Positions 11,004 to 23,028 of a DNA stretch of 64,000 bases are shown piece by piece. The stretch spans positions 62,001 through 126,000 of the forward strand of contig FWCC01000063.1 of the NCBI GenBank assembly GCA_900169235.1, in the 5' to 3' direction. The notes beneath the pieces are model-generated. The model ran no database searches and was not told the DNA's origin. It saw only the letters and a list, made by a program, of their open reading frames with translations. How positions within the stretch are numbered: the stretch's first letter is position 1; each line of letters begins with the position of its first letter. The position numbers were made by a program, and so were the translations under genes. The DNA is from Zarea fungicola (Eukaryota; Ascomycota; Sordariomycetes; Hypocreales; Cordycipitaceae).

Positions 11004-14000
11004 TCAGTCAAAATCAGCCGTGTACGAGAAACCACGGAACTCTTCCTGCATCGCCTGTGACAAAACTGTAGAGGAATGGTTAGCTGTGTCAGCTTTCATG
11101 GTAAGAGATCTTGGCATACCAGTCTGTACAGGTGTGAGAACCGGTGTGACGCTGGTAAATTCAGAATCAAAGTTGCTGGTATCCGTCGCGCTCTTAATCG
11201 CCGGTTTGAATGGCGGCGGACCACGTTTGTGGTAAATGTCTTCCCAGTTAATGTTCTTAAAGAATGGCTGGCTCATCACTTCTTGCGCGTCTGTTGGGCC
11301 ACTGCCCAGACGCTGGTCCGGCTCACGTGTGAGCAGTTTCTGCAGAATAGACACTGACTCCTTGGGCATGCTAATCGGGTAAAGCGGCTCATCTGACAGA
11401 ATGGCCTCGTAAATTTCGTCTTCGTCCTCACCACGGAATGGCGACTGTTGCAGCAGCATCTGGTAAATCAGTACACCAAATGCCCACCAATCAACGGCGC
11501 GACCATATTTCTTATCCAGCAGGATCTGCCAAAAAAAAAAATTTAAAATCAGTACTTCAAATTCACACATAATTTTTGGGCATCTGCATACCTCTGGTGC
11601 CATGAATTCGGGTGTACCACAGAACGTGCCCGTGGTTGAGCCGTACCACATGTCTTCCTTGCAAAGACCGTAATCGGCGACTTTGATGTGTCCGTCCAGA
11701 GTCAACATGATGTTGTCGAGCTTAAGATCGCGATAGACAACACCATTCTCGTGGAAGTACTTCAACGCCAAGCAGACTTCGGCAGCATAGAACCTATCTC
11801 AATGTTAGCCATCGTTCTACAGGTAACGGCGAAATGCTCTTACTGGGATCGCTTAGCACCAAATTGTCCGCGCTGAATGTGCAGCATCAGATCGCCACCA
11901 CTGATGTATTCCATGACAAAGTACACACGCGTTTCCGTCTGGAAACAAGCGTGTAAGTTGGTCAAGAATGGATGTCGCTCTCTGTTGGCAACCAAAAACA
12001 CGCGCTTCTCAGAGCGCATGCTCTCCACCTCATCATTCTCGATAATAAACTCCTTTTTCAAGACCTTGATGGCATACAGCTTCTTGGATCTCTTGGTCTC
12101 AGCAAGCATGACCTTGCCAAAGTTACCCTTGCCAAGGACAGCTAAAAAGTTGAAATGATCCAAGCCAATGCGCTGCCCAGTACCCGGATCGGTGGCAAGA
12201 GGCAGGGCCTTACGCTGGCCAGGCTGGGTGGTTTGAGGTGGGTACGGTTTCTGTGGCGAGAGCGGCTCCACTGGCCGGGTCACGGGCTGCGTAGGAGGAG
12301 GCATCTGCTGCTGTACTGGCCGAATCTGGGCCACTGGCTGCTGTTGCACTGGCATCTGCTGCTGCTGAGCGTATACATTATTGACGGACGCGTAATCCCC
12401 TGGGTTGTAAGGGCGCTGCTGCGGCGGCGGCTGCTGCTGATGCATTTGCGGGTAGCCACCTTGGTGTGTATAAGGATCTTGTTGTTGCTGTTGTGCAGAG
12501 CTGCCCGGCCGTCCGTAATCCGGTAGTCTCTGGCTTTGCTGCAGCGAGTTGCCGGCCATGGCAACAGACGCCGCGGCAGCAGCCGCACTCGAAGCACTGT
12601 TGCTGGAAGTTGTACGGCCGGCAGCGGGACGCTGCTGATGTTGTACAGGAGACTGCTGGCTTGCGTACATGTGTCTAGCGGCCTCAGCAGCCTCGGTTGA
12701 GGCGGTGAGCTGAGGCGGCTGGGCTGTACCTGTTGGAGATGAGATGCTGGTGCCCGCCGAGCCAGGGCTACTCATCTTGCGCAATGTTCTATCCGCCAAA
12801 TTCGTTGACGCCTTGACCTTTTCTCTCTGAGTGCGGATACCCTTGAGAATTTCATTTGCCACAGACATTGACATGCCACAGAAGTCTGGCACGAGATGCA
12901 CGCAGTTGGCGTGACTGGTGAGGTTGCATTCTGTACATTTTCTGCAGTTCTTTTTGCCCAAAGGTAGAATATAACCACAGTGGCAGCACCAGTTGGCGGT
13001 GACATTTGAAAAGGGCTGGAATCTGTGGGGAATGCGGTGGTTGATCTTCTCTTCTTCCGGGTCGGTTTCGGCATTGCTCTTGCTGATGCACTTGGTGACA
13101 ACGCTCTGGTAGCATTTTGTATGGCAGGTATACTTGCAGTCTTCGCACTGCATACCGGCCGAGTATTTGAGAAAGTCGCCGCAGAGAGCACATCGCATAA
13201 TGTTGTAAAACTGTTGCTGAACAAACTTGTGGCCGTACATTTCGTGCACCTCTTCCTTGCGCTGACGGACAGCGGCTCTTCGGCCGAGACCGAGGTCCAC
13301 CGTTCTCTTGTCCCGGTTCTGCTTGACGAAGCTCATTTGCAGCTGAATCTGCCCAGCGGGCTCCAGGTTGAACCAGCCCTCAATGGGACCAGAGTTGGCC
13401 TGGGATGGAACAACGGGAGCACCATAAGCACCGCCAGGCTGACCAGGGCCTTGCTGCCCGCCTGCTTGACCACCAAAGGAACCTTGTGTAGGGCTCATGG
13501 GGAACTGCGACGGCGCACCGCCAGACTGGCTGCCCATCTTGTCTGCTGAGACCCAACCAGAGCTACTCATTTCGGCCTCAATTCTTTTGCGGCGCATTTC
13601 TTCGACAATGTCAGATATTCTTACCCAGAGCAGACCGATGGGCATGGGGTGCTCTCCCGGCTTATCGTATACAATGATTTCCATTTCGTTGGCCTTGTCG
13701 ACGTCAATAGTGTGGAACTCGGATTCCCAACGGTCGTTTCTCGACGCTTTGGTGCGGGCAGTAACGGTGTCCTCGACCTTGACAGCGACAAACGTTTCTG
13801 GACCGCGTGAGAAGCGGGCAGTACTAGCGTGATCGACGTTGTTAACGGCGATGATGCGAATGGCGAGCGAGCCGCTGAGTGGTTTGCGAAGGTTGGGCGT
13901 ATTAATGGAGTCATCTGTGGTTATTAGTAAGAGAATTTGAAAAGAATAAAAGAAATAAAAAAAAACCCCTGGGCAAATTCTTTGGCAGAGGAAGAATGAG

Positions 14001-14763
14001 GGCTTACCATCAGGAGTGTCCGAAGCGTCCATATCGATATGCAGTTCCTCGTATCTCTTCAATGCCTGCTTCAAGAGAAGGATTTTCTGCTTGCTTTCAA
14101 TCTTTCTGGCCGCAGCGTCAGCCTTGCTTTTGCGATCACCATCCATACTGTACAGCTGCACCATCTTCTCAACACCTTTAAGATACTGGACTTCGACGTT
14201 GAGCTTGAACTGTAGTTGGGAAAGCATGAGCTGGATGCGAGGACCGAGGTAGGGAGTATCATATTTGATAAGATCTGCAAAAAAAAGCCACGGTTAGTAA
14301 ATACCTACGCGAGCGCAAACGAGCGGCGGTAGTGGCACGGGCGCGGGCGGGTGTTGGTTGCTTGATAATGGAAGAAGCTCATACCAAGCTTGGTAAAGTT
14401 GGGCCGGCCTTTGGGCATAGAAGCACCAGGAGGCCCCGGCGGGAAAGGATGCTGGGAGGGCATTCTATCCCCATGCTGGCCGTAGTGACTGGATGAATCC
14501 TTGGGCGGAGGGAGCGGGGGGCCGTCGGAGCCGTCATGCATAGACATGTCGTCGACACCTTGGTTAAGCTGCCGCATCTGGAGCTCACGCAGACGTTCCT
14601 CAAAGAACTGCAGGTTGCGGCGGGCGTCGCGAATCTGGGAGTCGAGCCGGGAGCGGACACCCTCGTTGTCAGTCTGAGCACGCATGGCGTTGGCAGCCGT
14701 CATGAGAACCCGCTCCTTCTCGATCTTGCGCTGGATATCTTGAATTGCTTCGCCTCCATTCAT
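11004..14763 (-). CDS. PKC1: Protein kinase C (Pkc1), cell-wall-integrity pathway
   Basis: Five exons: 14763-14385, 14274-14008, 13914-11844, 11793-11592 and 11525-11004, giving 1146 residues, the usual length for fungal Pkc1. Domains in order: two HR1 Rho-binding coiled-coil regions (about 1-80 and 125-205; intron 1 joins NFTKL to [11 protein letters not shown]), a C2 domain (about 220-330), two C1 zinc fingers (about 440-490, with [10 protein letters not shown]; and 510-560, with [15 protein letters not shown]), a Gln/Pro-rich linker (about 600-790), and an AGC kinase domain from about 800 with [28 protein letters not shown] in place of DFG (also usual in yeast Pkc1), GTPEFMAPE, and a C-tail ending in FRGFSY. 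It would act downstream of Rho1 and upstream of the Bck1-Mkk-Slt2 MAPK cascade. Intron 4 is unusual: it is 66 nt long, in frame and free of stops (see findings). Confidence 0.95.
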
Positions 14764-17145
14764 CGTGGGCGGGGGTGCGCGATGCGTTCGCGCAAAACGT
14801 CAAGGTCTGTCAAAATAAATGAGGAAAAGAAGAGAAAAAGGCCTGAACTGCTCCAAGCTGGTTCAAGAATTCTATAACAGTATCGGTTTCCTGCCCGAGA
14901 CGATCGATGACGGGAAGCGGTCCTTTGTCGACGAGGTTGCAGCCTGACAAAAGGACAGTCGCCCAAGTAATATGCCAGTAAAAAAAAAAGAAAACAAGAG
15001 GGGCGGGGCTTGCGAGTGCCGTGGTGCGACGAAGAGGACAACGATGGGTGGGATCACAGCTGGATTTATTCGGCAAGCTTTCAGGGCCTAGTTGTCTCTC
15101 TCTCACACACACTCGGTGTCGGTTTCTCGCCGTTAGAACACGAAGGAGGTGGATGGGGGCTGGAGGAGGAGATGAGATGGCTGAGCAGTGGTGGTGGTGG
15201 GAAGTGGGAAAGATGTCGTCAGTGATGGGGAGGGGGAATACCTGCAGCAGGCGTCCTACTAAGGAAAGGTGGTAGGCAGCGGTACCCAGTACATACCCAT
15301 ACCTTATTATTACTACTGTACCTACCTTAGTAGTTGGTAGGCGGGCGGCATTGGTAGGGCTTTCGGCCAGGCAGTTCTGGCGGGTGATTGTTGTGGCGGG
15401 GTTTTTTGTGTTTTGGCCCATTTGAGGGGGTTATCGCTCGCCACGGCCCACCAAACCGGGCAATCGGTGGCGGACAGCTACGGAGAGCTTCGGGCGGGCT
15501 ACAGTTGAGGGGTTTCAACTTCAGCAGTCACTGCCAGTCAGTGCCGTTGACTGGGCACTAGCTCCCTGTAGCTTGAGCAGCTTGGCAGCCCATGTCGACT
15601 GACAGTGGTCGGTGGCGTCTTGATTCAACGCCCTTTTTTGGCGGGCTGTACGCGTTTGCCGGCGTCGGAACACCAGACAGCAATGTCAACAACAACCATT
15701 ACTATTATTTGAGTGATATTAATCCTTGCTATTCTGGGCGGCTGGGCCCATCTGAACGACGAAATCTTGACAGCTCCAATTTCTGCATAAATCCATACGT
15801 GGCATCTTTGCATTTCTTGCTGGCCCGCCAATTGACCTGTCTGCTGCAGCTAGCTGATGCATGAGAAGGCAGGCCTACATGTCCGTAGACGGCGCACCCG
15901 GTAGCATGAGCTGTCAGCACCTTTGGAATCAACCACGCTTGCTCAATAACTACTAATAACACCTCTTGTAGCCGCAACGTCTGCAGGTGGGAAAAGGCCT
16001 AGCCGTCGTCCTCAATACACCAGCACCAAACAGAAAACCCCCACCAACATGGCGTCACTTGGCACCGCCGCTAACCAACATGATGTTGGCAGGAGATTGC
16101 AAGCCCGTCGTCACCCATCACTCTTCACTGCATTTGTCCAACTTGGTGGCTGTCCGGCCCCTGCTCATTGTTTATCCCCGGTCTCCACGGAAGAGCTAGC
16201 CGACAAAATGGATACCCCCGGTCTGAATCTTGTGCCGAAGACGGGAACGCGCCTACACACTACGACACACCGCTGGGCTGCAGTAAGGTTTACTTTTTGC
16301 CCCCAAAATGTTGACAAGCATAAGCTCGGGTCAATCATTGCATTCTCCCGATTTTTTCGGCACAGTATGGTACATCGTCAATGTGAGAGATCCAACAGCA
16401 TCTAGGCGTGACACGGCTGGCCCTGTCAGTGCCAACAATGACCTGCATATTTAGTACCTCCATACGTGGTACTAACCTAGTAAGGAGCCAGCCCTGCGCT
16501 CAATGCAAAGTTGTAAATTGCTTCGCTTTCTTCTCATCCGCTTTATAGTCTTGCCATCCTTGCCGAGGAGGCCTCTGATCTACCCATGCGCATGGCCTGT
16601 GACGATAACGAATAAACCGAGCACTGTTATTGCAGCAACTGGCGGCCTCCATTACGGGATGCTTCCGTGACAGTGACGTCTGTCTATCCGTCCTGAAACT
16701 GGACTCGACAGGGCAGGGCTATGCGATGGCCAAAGTTGACCGAAGCCCTAAGAAATGGGTGTGCTAATATGGGAAAGGCCAACCTTGATTCATTTTCCCA
16801 GGCCCTAAACTAAAGCCTTCTTGGACCCAACCCAAAAGGCTGTTCCATACTGGAGGGCCTCCCGCTGCGCCACGCGCAGCGTCCGAATGACGAAAGCATG
16901 CCCACTGTTTGCCGTTTCAACAACCTCAGCTACGGAGTACAAAGATTCCCCCCCTTGTTAACTGGAGAAAAAAATAACGCCGGGCTTGGAAGTATACAAT
17001 GAAATCATCATTAAATTCGCTCATGTTTTAAAAACTATATATGCCACCAATGCTCGTATCTTACAACCGCAATGAAAGGTTAACAGGGTTAAAAGGGGGA
17101 GGGGAAATATACAACAACCGTGATGATACATTATCAATCGTAAAC
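14764..17145. other. Intergenic region upstream of PKC1 and downstream of SHE9
   Basis: About 2.4 kb without a supported gene. It should contain the PKC1 promoter (just above 14764) and the SHE9 3' end (just below 17146). Simple repeats include CT/CA at 15095-15113 and GTG at 15188-15201. GTACCTACCT lies at 15319-15328 and TACGGAGTAC at 16931-16940, both motifs recurring in the window. Short open frames are not gene-like. Confidence 0.45.
15095..15113. repeat. CT/CA dinucleotide microsatellite
   Basis: A (CT)n run passes directly into a (CA)n run upstream of PKC1. It is a simple sequence repeat, possibly in the promoter or 5' leader of PKC1. Confidence 0.6.
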
Positions 17146-18387
17146 TCAACGAGTTGCCAATAAGGCTACGCTCCCAGCAATCGCTGCACCAGCTACCACT
17201 CCCTGGAATACCAGCGTAGAAGCATCTCTCATGCTCAGAGCAACCTGCCTGTCGCTGCAGAGGTCAATTGCAGCCAATTTCCATTGTGAGGGATCCTGCA
17301 GAAATTCTGCCCATGTAATCTGTCCCATTGGGGATACCGGTATCACCAACGACGGGAAAGCATCTGACCGTGTTTGCGCCTCGGCCATGGCCGGTGTCGT
17401 AGTCCTCGCCGTTCCCTCCTTCTCACCATTGGCCTCCTTGAGAGCAGCGTCAAACTTGTTCTCCAGATCCGCCTTGAGAGTCTCCATCTCGGTCCTCACG
17501 CCATCAAGAACATCCTTCTCATGCTGCACAACGGCACGCACCATTCTCTTCCGCCGCCACGGTTCCGCAAAGAATTGTAAAATAACAAACAGCACAAAGT
17601 TCATGCCCATCAGCCCCCACGTGCCCCACGTGCTCGCGCGTCGGATGCGGTCGCTCCAGATCTGCTCCTCGTGGTAGCGCTTCAGGATGCCCGCGTTGAG
17701 GCGCTGGTTGAGGCTCTGCTCGTCGGCCTCGGCCTCGGTCAGCGACGTCTGCGCAGACGCCACCTCGCCCTCGAGCACGTGGTCCGTCCGGTAGAGCTCC
17801 GTGAAGCGCTCCAGGTCTGTGGGGGACCACGAATCCTTGCGGGCGAGTAGCGTCGTTACCTCACGCTGCGTCGCCGCGCGCTTCGTGTTGGAGGTCTTGT
17901 AGGCGGTGCGGGCGGCGCGCACTCGCTCCTGGGCCACGTGGAGGGAGCGCTCCATTGATTCGTTGTCGGCCTTGATGGATTCAATGGCGGAGTAGCCCGT
18001 TACGTCGTTGAGCGTCTGCGTGGCGTTGAGGGCGCGGGCCTGCAGATTGTCCATGACGGCGCTGAATTTGAGGTTGAGAGCGCTGCGGCGGCTCTCGGCT
18101 GATGATGGGAGGTTCGAGACGGCATCGGCGGTGGCTGCGCCATCGGCTGCCACACTGGGACTTGTTGAATTGGAGTCTTGATCAGACGGCTGGTGCTGCT
18201 GTTGTTGCTGTGACGGCGGCGGCGGTTGATGCGGTGGTGTAGAGAACAGGCGGCGTGCTATGGAAGATGCCCCCATGTTGTGAATGTGTTGCCATGTGGC
18301 CAGTCCTGGCATGGCCGTCCGGGCAACAATGCTGAGAAAGCCATGTTGAAACGTCGTATGAGCCATTACCCGCGTAAATGGACGCAT
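17146..18387 (-). CDS. SHE9: She9/Mdm33 family mitochondrial inner-membrane protein
   Basis: Single exon, 413 residues. The N-terminal 60 residues or so are basic and Ser/Ala-rich with no acidic residues, as in a mitochondrial presequence. A low-complexity Q/S linker follows, then a long coiled-coil region (about 95-245). A hydrophobic segment at about 250-270 (WGLMGMNFVLFVILQFF) is followed by EPWRRKRMVR and a second coiled coil, and a short hydrophobic helix lies at the C-terminus. This order, with FAEPWRRKR after the first membrane segment, is that of yeast She9/Mdm33, which shapes the inner membrane and influences mitochondrial fission and morphology. The ATG at 18387 is the first in frame; a second Met eight codons on is also possible. 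The gene is divergent from the phosphatase at 19201. Confidence 0.88.
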   Translation of the reverse strand: MRPFTRVMAHTTFQHGFLSIVARTAMPGLATWQHIHNMGASSIARRLFSTPPHQPPPPSQQQQQHQPSDQDSNSTSPSVAADGAATADAVSNLPSSAESRRSALNLKFSAVMDNLQARALNATQTLNDVTGYSAIESIKADNESMERSLHVAQERVRAARTAYKTSNTKRAATQREVTTLLARKDSWSPTDLERFTELYRTDHVLEGEVASAQTSLTEAEADEQSLNQRLNAGILKRYHEEQIWSDRIRRASTWGTWGLMGMNFVLFVILQFFAEPWRRKRMVRAVVQHEKDVLDGVRTEMETLKADLENKFDAALKEANGEKEGTARTTTPAMAEAQTRSDAFPSLVIPVSPMGQITWAEFLQDPSQWKLAAIDLCSDRQVALSMRDASTLVFQGVVAGAAIAGSVALLATR

Positions 18388-19200
18388 CTTGGCAAGGAAT
18401 TGGCTGGGTGGCCCGAGATGCGTCGCGCCTCAAAGTGATTGAATCCAGTAGTTGCTTGAAAAAAGAAGGGTTTCGTCAGATGACTGTCCCGCTGCTGCCC
18501 GGGTTTGACCAACCCACATTAGTTAGGCAATGCAAGGTACAAGCCTTGGCCAGGCAGGCATGCTACGGCATTGAACCACAGGTCAATGCCCATCGAAATA
18601 AATAATAAAAAAGCAAATTTAATATCTTCCAAGAATTCTCACAGAATTATATACAATTAATTTTCTCAACTTTGGCTCGTTTAATATTTTTCACAATGTC
18701 GTTTTGGGAGCATTTACAATTAACTGCACGGCGGGGCTTCCCAGTCGGGAGCTCGGCCGCAACACGGAGCGGCAGCCATCACGGAGGGGCACACCGCTAC
18801 AGGCTGGGGCAGATATGACGTTGCGTGGGGGACTTTATCAATAGATAGAAATGCAAAGGAAATGCCGAGAAAAATTGCAGGAAAAAAAAATCCAAGAGAC
18901 TTTTTAGTGGATGCTTATAGATTTTCTTGGCCAGTCATGAATAATGCTGCTGCGCCCTTGCCGCTATGTCAATTGTGGAACTCGACGATTCAGAGTTGTC
19001 TAGACGGATGTGAAGATGCTGGCTTTTACCTCTTGTTGCGTCAATTTTCCCCTTACATGATCGCCTACAATTTCTTCACCCTGTGCTCCTGTAATCCGCC
19101 AGAACCATAGCGCTGCGAACCCGTATCAGCATTATCCGTTCATTGCGCTTTTGCGACAATAAATAAAATCATCACAAGTCACAAACCCCCCACCGCAACC
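18388..19200. other. Divergent promoter region between SHE9 and the HAD phosphatase
   Basis: No supported gene. The stretch 18595-18690 is very AT-rich and could be a nucleosome-poor promoter element. Nothing else is recognisable. Confidence 0.4.
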
Positions 19201-20038
19201 ATGGGCTCTACGAACAGCGACACGCCGGCCCTGGCGACAAACCCGAAGTTCATCTTCTTCACCGACTTTGACGGGACAATTACCACGGCCGACTCCAACG
19301 ATTTCATGACGGACACGCTCGGCTTCGGCAAAGCCCAGCGCGAAGCCGACAACCAAGAGGTGCTCGCCGGCCGCGCCCACTTTCGCGACATGTTCTACTC
19401 CATGATGGACAGCATCAAGACGCCCTTTGACGAGTGTCTGCGCCTTCTACTCGAAAACATCACGCTTGACCCCGGCTTCAAGGAGTTTTACAACTGGTCC
19501 CAGGAGAGTAACGTGCCGATTGTGATTCTGAGCGGCGGCATGGAGCCGGTGATCCGGGCATTGCTCGACAAGATGCTCGGCAAGGGCTGGAACATGCAGA
19601 TTGTAAGCAACGACGTGGCGCCCATTGCCGACGGGAGGAGCATCAATGAGGAAGGCGGGTGGAAGATTGTGTTTCACGATGATAGCATTCATGGGCACGA
19701 CAAGTCGATTGAGCTGCGCAAGTACTCATTGCTGCCGTCACGGCCGACCATGTTTTATGCCGGCGATGGTGTGTCAGACTTGTCTGCGGCCAAGGAGACG
19801 GATCTCCTCTTTGCCAAAGAAGGAAAGGGTATGTGGCTCATGATTGCCCGTCTTTGCGATGATAGTTTTACTGACTCGTACTTCTTTCTTTTTGCTTCTT
19901 TTAGACCTTGTTACGTGGTGCGAAAACGAAAAGGTTCCATTTGTTACCTTTCGCGACTGGACCAGCATTAGCCAGACAGTCAAGGATGTTGTTGCTGGCA
20001 AGATAACCGTACAGGACGCTGCGCGCGGACGTATTTAA
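19201..20038 (+). CDS. HAD-superfamily phosphatase, YNL010W/Pyp1-like
   Basis: Two exons: 19201-19828 and 19905-20038, 253 residues. The intron (GTATGT...TTTTAG, phase 1) joins FAKEGK to DLVTWCENE. Motif I is DFDGT, with nucleophile Asp22 and acid/base Asp24. Motif II is the SGG in VILSGGMEP, and motif IV is GDGVSD (Asp189, Asp193), binding Mg2+. The protein belongs to the phosphoserine-phosphatase-like group often labelled 2,3-diketo-5-methylthio-1-phosphopentane phosphatase-like. Its closest known relative by pattern and length is yeast YNL010W, reported as the polyol-phosphate phosphatase Pyp1. Substrates could be sugar-alcohol phosphates, but that is inferred from the family. It is likely cytosolic, with no targeting signal. 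Confidence 0.9.
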
Positions 20039-22212
20039 TCCGACAACAAGGGTAAAAAAGCTGCTGAAAGAAGTCAAACAGGAGAATTAAAATATAACAA
20101 GACAAAAAATAGACACTGGTTGGAGGGGGAAAGTAAATTAAGAACAGAGGGTACGACTTAGAATAACAAGAGGCTTATTAACCCTACAGAGCCATGGTGG
20201 GACGAGTTTAGACAAAAGTCGGAGCGATAATAACTCCCTGCTGAATACATTTTTGAAAGACATCTGTCGCGCTGCAGAAAAGAATGACGTCAGAATTGAG
20301 TATCCCTCGCCGGCCTTTCTGTGGAAGAACTCTTATCTTGTCTTAAAAATTGCTGTTGATATTGAAAACTGCCAAGGATGGACCCAAAATTAGCCCAACA
20401 CCACACAAACGCCTTATTTCCGTGCTACAGCTGCGGAACCCGATCCGGCTCGCTCAAGAAGCTGGAATGCTTGCCGGATGGACTTTGTATTTGCCGTTTG
20501 CACGAGCTACAGTCGGGATGCCGTTTCAATCAATCAGTCACAGCAAGATGAAAGCCTCCTTAGTCCCACTGCAGCCCATGTAACATGATCCATGCGGTGT
20601 GTGTTCTGGAAACTCTCATTTAAAACAAAAAAGGTTCGTAGACGTCATTCAGGTTTTAGAATCTTGGCACTAGATGGAAGGAAAAGTTTGTGTGAAGGGA
20701 ACTGGTTTTTTTTTCAGCTTGCCAACGCAAAAGACACTCTTTCCTCGCTTTCTCGGGTCTGCAACTTGCATATCTACTCCTGCCGCCAGTTGTGAAGCAG
20801 AACGAAAGGAACTTTAGCTAAAGGTCATGCGCACCTTTTTGGTTTTGCTCGTATTCAGCTGGTTTATCGTTTTTGCATAAACTGCTTATGATTTGCAGAA
20901 CGCGGCTGCAACATGGCTAACTTGACCGGCGCAATTATTGGCAGAGTCGGGGGCGGGAAGTAGTTGCATGAGGTTTAGCGTGGAGCAGATCTGCAGGTTT
21001 CGTGTATAAGAGGTTATACGAAGCAATGGTAGGGCGCGTGACTGCCCCATATTCGATCAAAGCAAATCTTACATCTTAAAATAATAGAAATAATAATGCG
21101 AAGAATTAAATGACGTCCATTAGCACGGTGACTGCAAAGCTAGCTGCCGAAAGCCTGTTCTGAGGACGTTGAGACAATACTACCTCGATGAACTTCCTGC
21201 AGTGACCTTTTGGGCGTAATATTAGTGAGAATGCGATACGCATATTTTAAACTCGTTATTTTCATATTTCAACTTAATACTGCCGCACAGTGCAGGCCAT
21301 CACTGAGGCAGCCGGAAAAGACAACAGCAAGCGCCTATCCATCCATGTCTGAGCAGATTAGGTGGCAGGGTTGCCAAATGTCTCAATACTCTGGGCCGCG
21401 GAATTTAGTTCGCTTATTACTGAACGTGGGAAAAGAAATTATGAGACCTGCCATACAACCTCCGAAGGAAGTACGGAGAAACGTACTTGTGGCCATTCGC
21501 CTACTCTTACGGGGCGGGGACGTAAACTTGAACCGGACAGGCCGGGCACCAATATCAAACACCAGACATGACGAGCTGTGTGACCACGGGTAATATCCTT
21601 TTGTAGGAAAACAAAGCACCTTTCAGCACTTCCATATGCAAGCCTAGCGAAGGAGAGAGAGAACTGGAGCCAAGCCGACGATGCACCATACCAGTAGCTT
21701 TGTCTTGGCAAGCCCCTCTCTCAACCCAGCATCACCGCCTCTGAACCATGGCAGTCTGTAAAATTGATGTCATGCGGCAGCTTCGGCCGAGAATATACAT
21801 CCATAGTCAGCAGAAGCAGCCTGTTTTCTGAGGCTGGGTTGAACCATTGTGACGCAGAATACGAAGTTCAGAACCGGCTATTAAGTCAGCACCGACACTA
21901 TAGCTCGTATACTTGGATGGACTAGGCTACCGCGGATCCACGACGACAAGGCTCGTACCAAGCCTTACTTACTGCCTACTCTGGCGTTGCATCTTCGATC
22001 CGGTCTTGCTTGAATGATGTATTAGTTATAGGGTGTAGTACGAGCAAGAGCGTCACTGGTGAACCCATACAGCAAAACCTATATAAAGGGTATGTAATCC
22101 TGCTGTTGCATGATTTAGATTATCACACAACATTCGCCCCGACAACAACAATTCCATATACTATTCGTCCTATAACAAAGCAACAGAAGACCAATTTTTA
22201 TTTCCCCCAAAA
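20039..22212. other. Intergenic region between the phosphatase and the BYS1-domain gene
   Basis: About 2.2 kb without a supported gene. It includes the 3' flank of the phosphatase and a long upstream region for the secreted BYS1-domain protein. Open frames at 20350-20583 and 21210-21593 have no domain likeness or plausible composition. Confidence 0.4.
22080..22087 (+). promoter_or_regulatory. TATA box candidate of the BYS1-domain gene
   Basis: TATATAAA lies about 125 bp before the ATG at 22213, followed by a C/A-rich leader that ends CCCCCAAAAATG. Position and sequence fit a classical TATA promoter, as often seen on strongly regulated genes for secreted proteins. Confidence 0.45.
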
Positions 22213-22886
22213 ATGAAGGCGTCCATCCTCTCTCTCGCTGCCACTGTTGGCGTCGCCTCGGCGCAGTTCGCCTACGTCGAAAACCACTGCTCTGGCACCA
22301 TCTATGTTGAGTCGTTCCCGTATGACAACCATGCTCCCGGTGTTCTATACACTGTAAAGCCTGGCGAGTACTTCAAAGAGGCTTTCCGTTACTATGGCAC
22401 TGTAAGTTTGATTCTAATCGCTACCCCGGAACGCCAAGCCCGTTTCATGAAGTGACGATCACGAATTCTGCGATCGAGAATTGGGGGTAAATAAGTAAAT
22501 AATGTTGAAGAAAAAACTAACTCATTTTACAAAAGTCTGTCAAGATTTCCAAGTCCAAGAACTTTGACAACGCTCTGCAATTCGGATACTCTTTCAGCCA
22601 GAACCCCGACTACTCCTACTGTATGTCCTCGGTGACATTTCTTAAAACACCCGCCCAATTCTTTTCCTTTACACCGTTTTTATGCTGACCATCGTACAAT
22701 ACAGACGAGTTCAGCACTGTCCACGGGAACCCCTTTGCAGATAAGCACAACACTTTGGGTGCCGGCGCTGGCTGCCAAGAGTTCAACTGCGCTGCCAACG
22801 ATGCAAACTGCTACAGCCATCCCGGCGCGCAAAAAGTGTACTCGTGCCCCATGCCTGTGGACCTTACCGCCAAGATTTGCGTTTAG
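22213..22886 (+). CDS. Secreted BYS1-domain protein
   Basis: Three exons: 22213-22401, 22536-22620 and 22705-22886, 151 residues. Introns are GTAAGT...AAAAG (phase 0) and GTATGT...TACAG (phase 1). The N-terminus MKASILSLAATVGVASA is a good signal peptide, with cleavage before QFAYVE. The mature protein of about 134 residues carries the BYS1 (Blastomyces yeast-phase-specific protein 1) pattern: NHCSGTIYVESFPY, a central SVKISKS strand, EFSTVHGNPFADKH, and a Cys-rich C-terminus (CQEFNC, NCYSHPG, YSCPMP, ending KICV). Seven cysteines in the mature part suggest disulphides with one left free. BYS1-like proteins are secreted or wall-associated in many ascomycetes, with functions mostly unknown. 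It lies at the edge of a run of secreted and transporter genes. Confidence 0.85.
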
Positions 22887-23028
22887 GAGGAAGAATCTAT
22901 TTATAATGACATTTACATGACCCTATTATTTAATATATAAAGATGGAGGGAGAGAAAGGCGGAGTTAGCTAGTGTAGAAATATCAATTAAAAAAAAGACA
23001 CCATGTCCAGACGATTACCAACATTCCT

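Noticed and set aside
21210..21593. 127-codon open frame upstream of the BYS1-domain gene
   Set aside because: No signal peptide of good form, no domain and a shadow frame of equal quality on the other strand.
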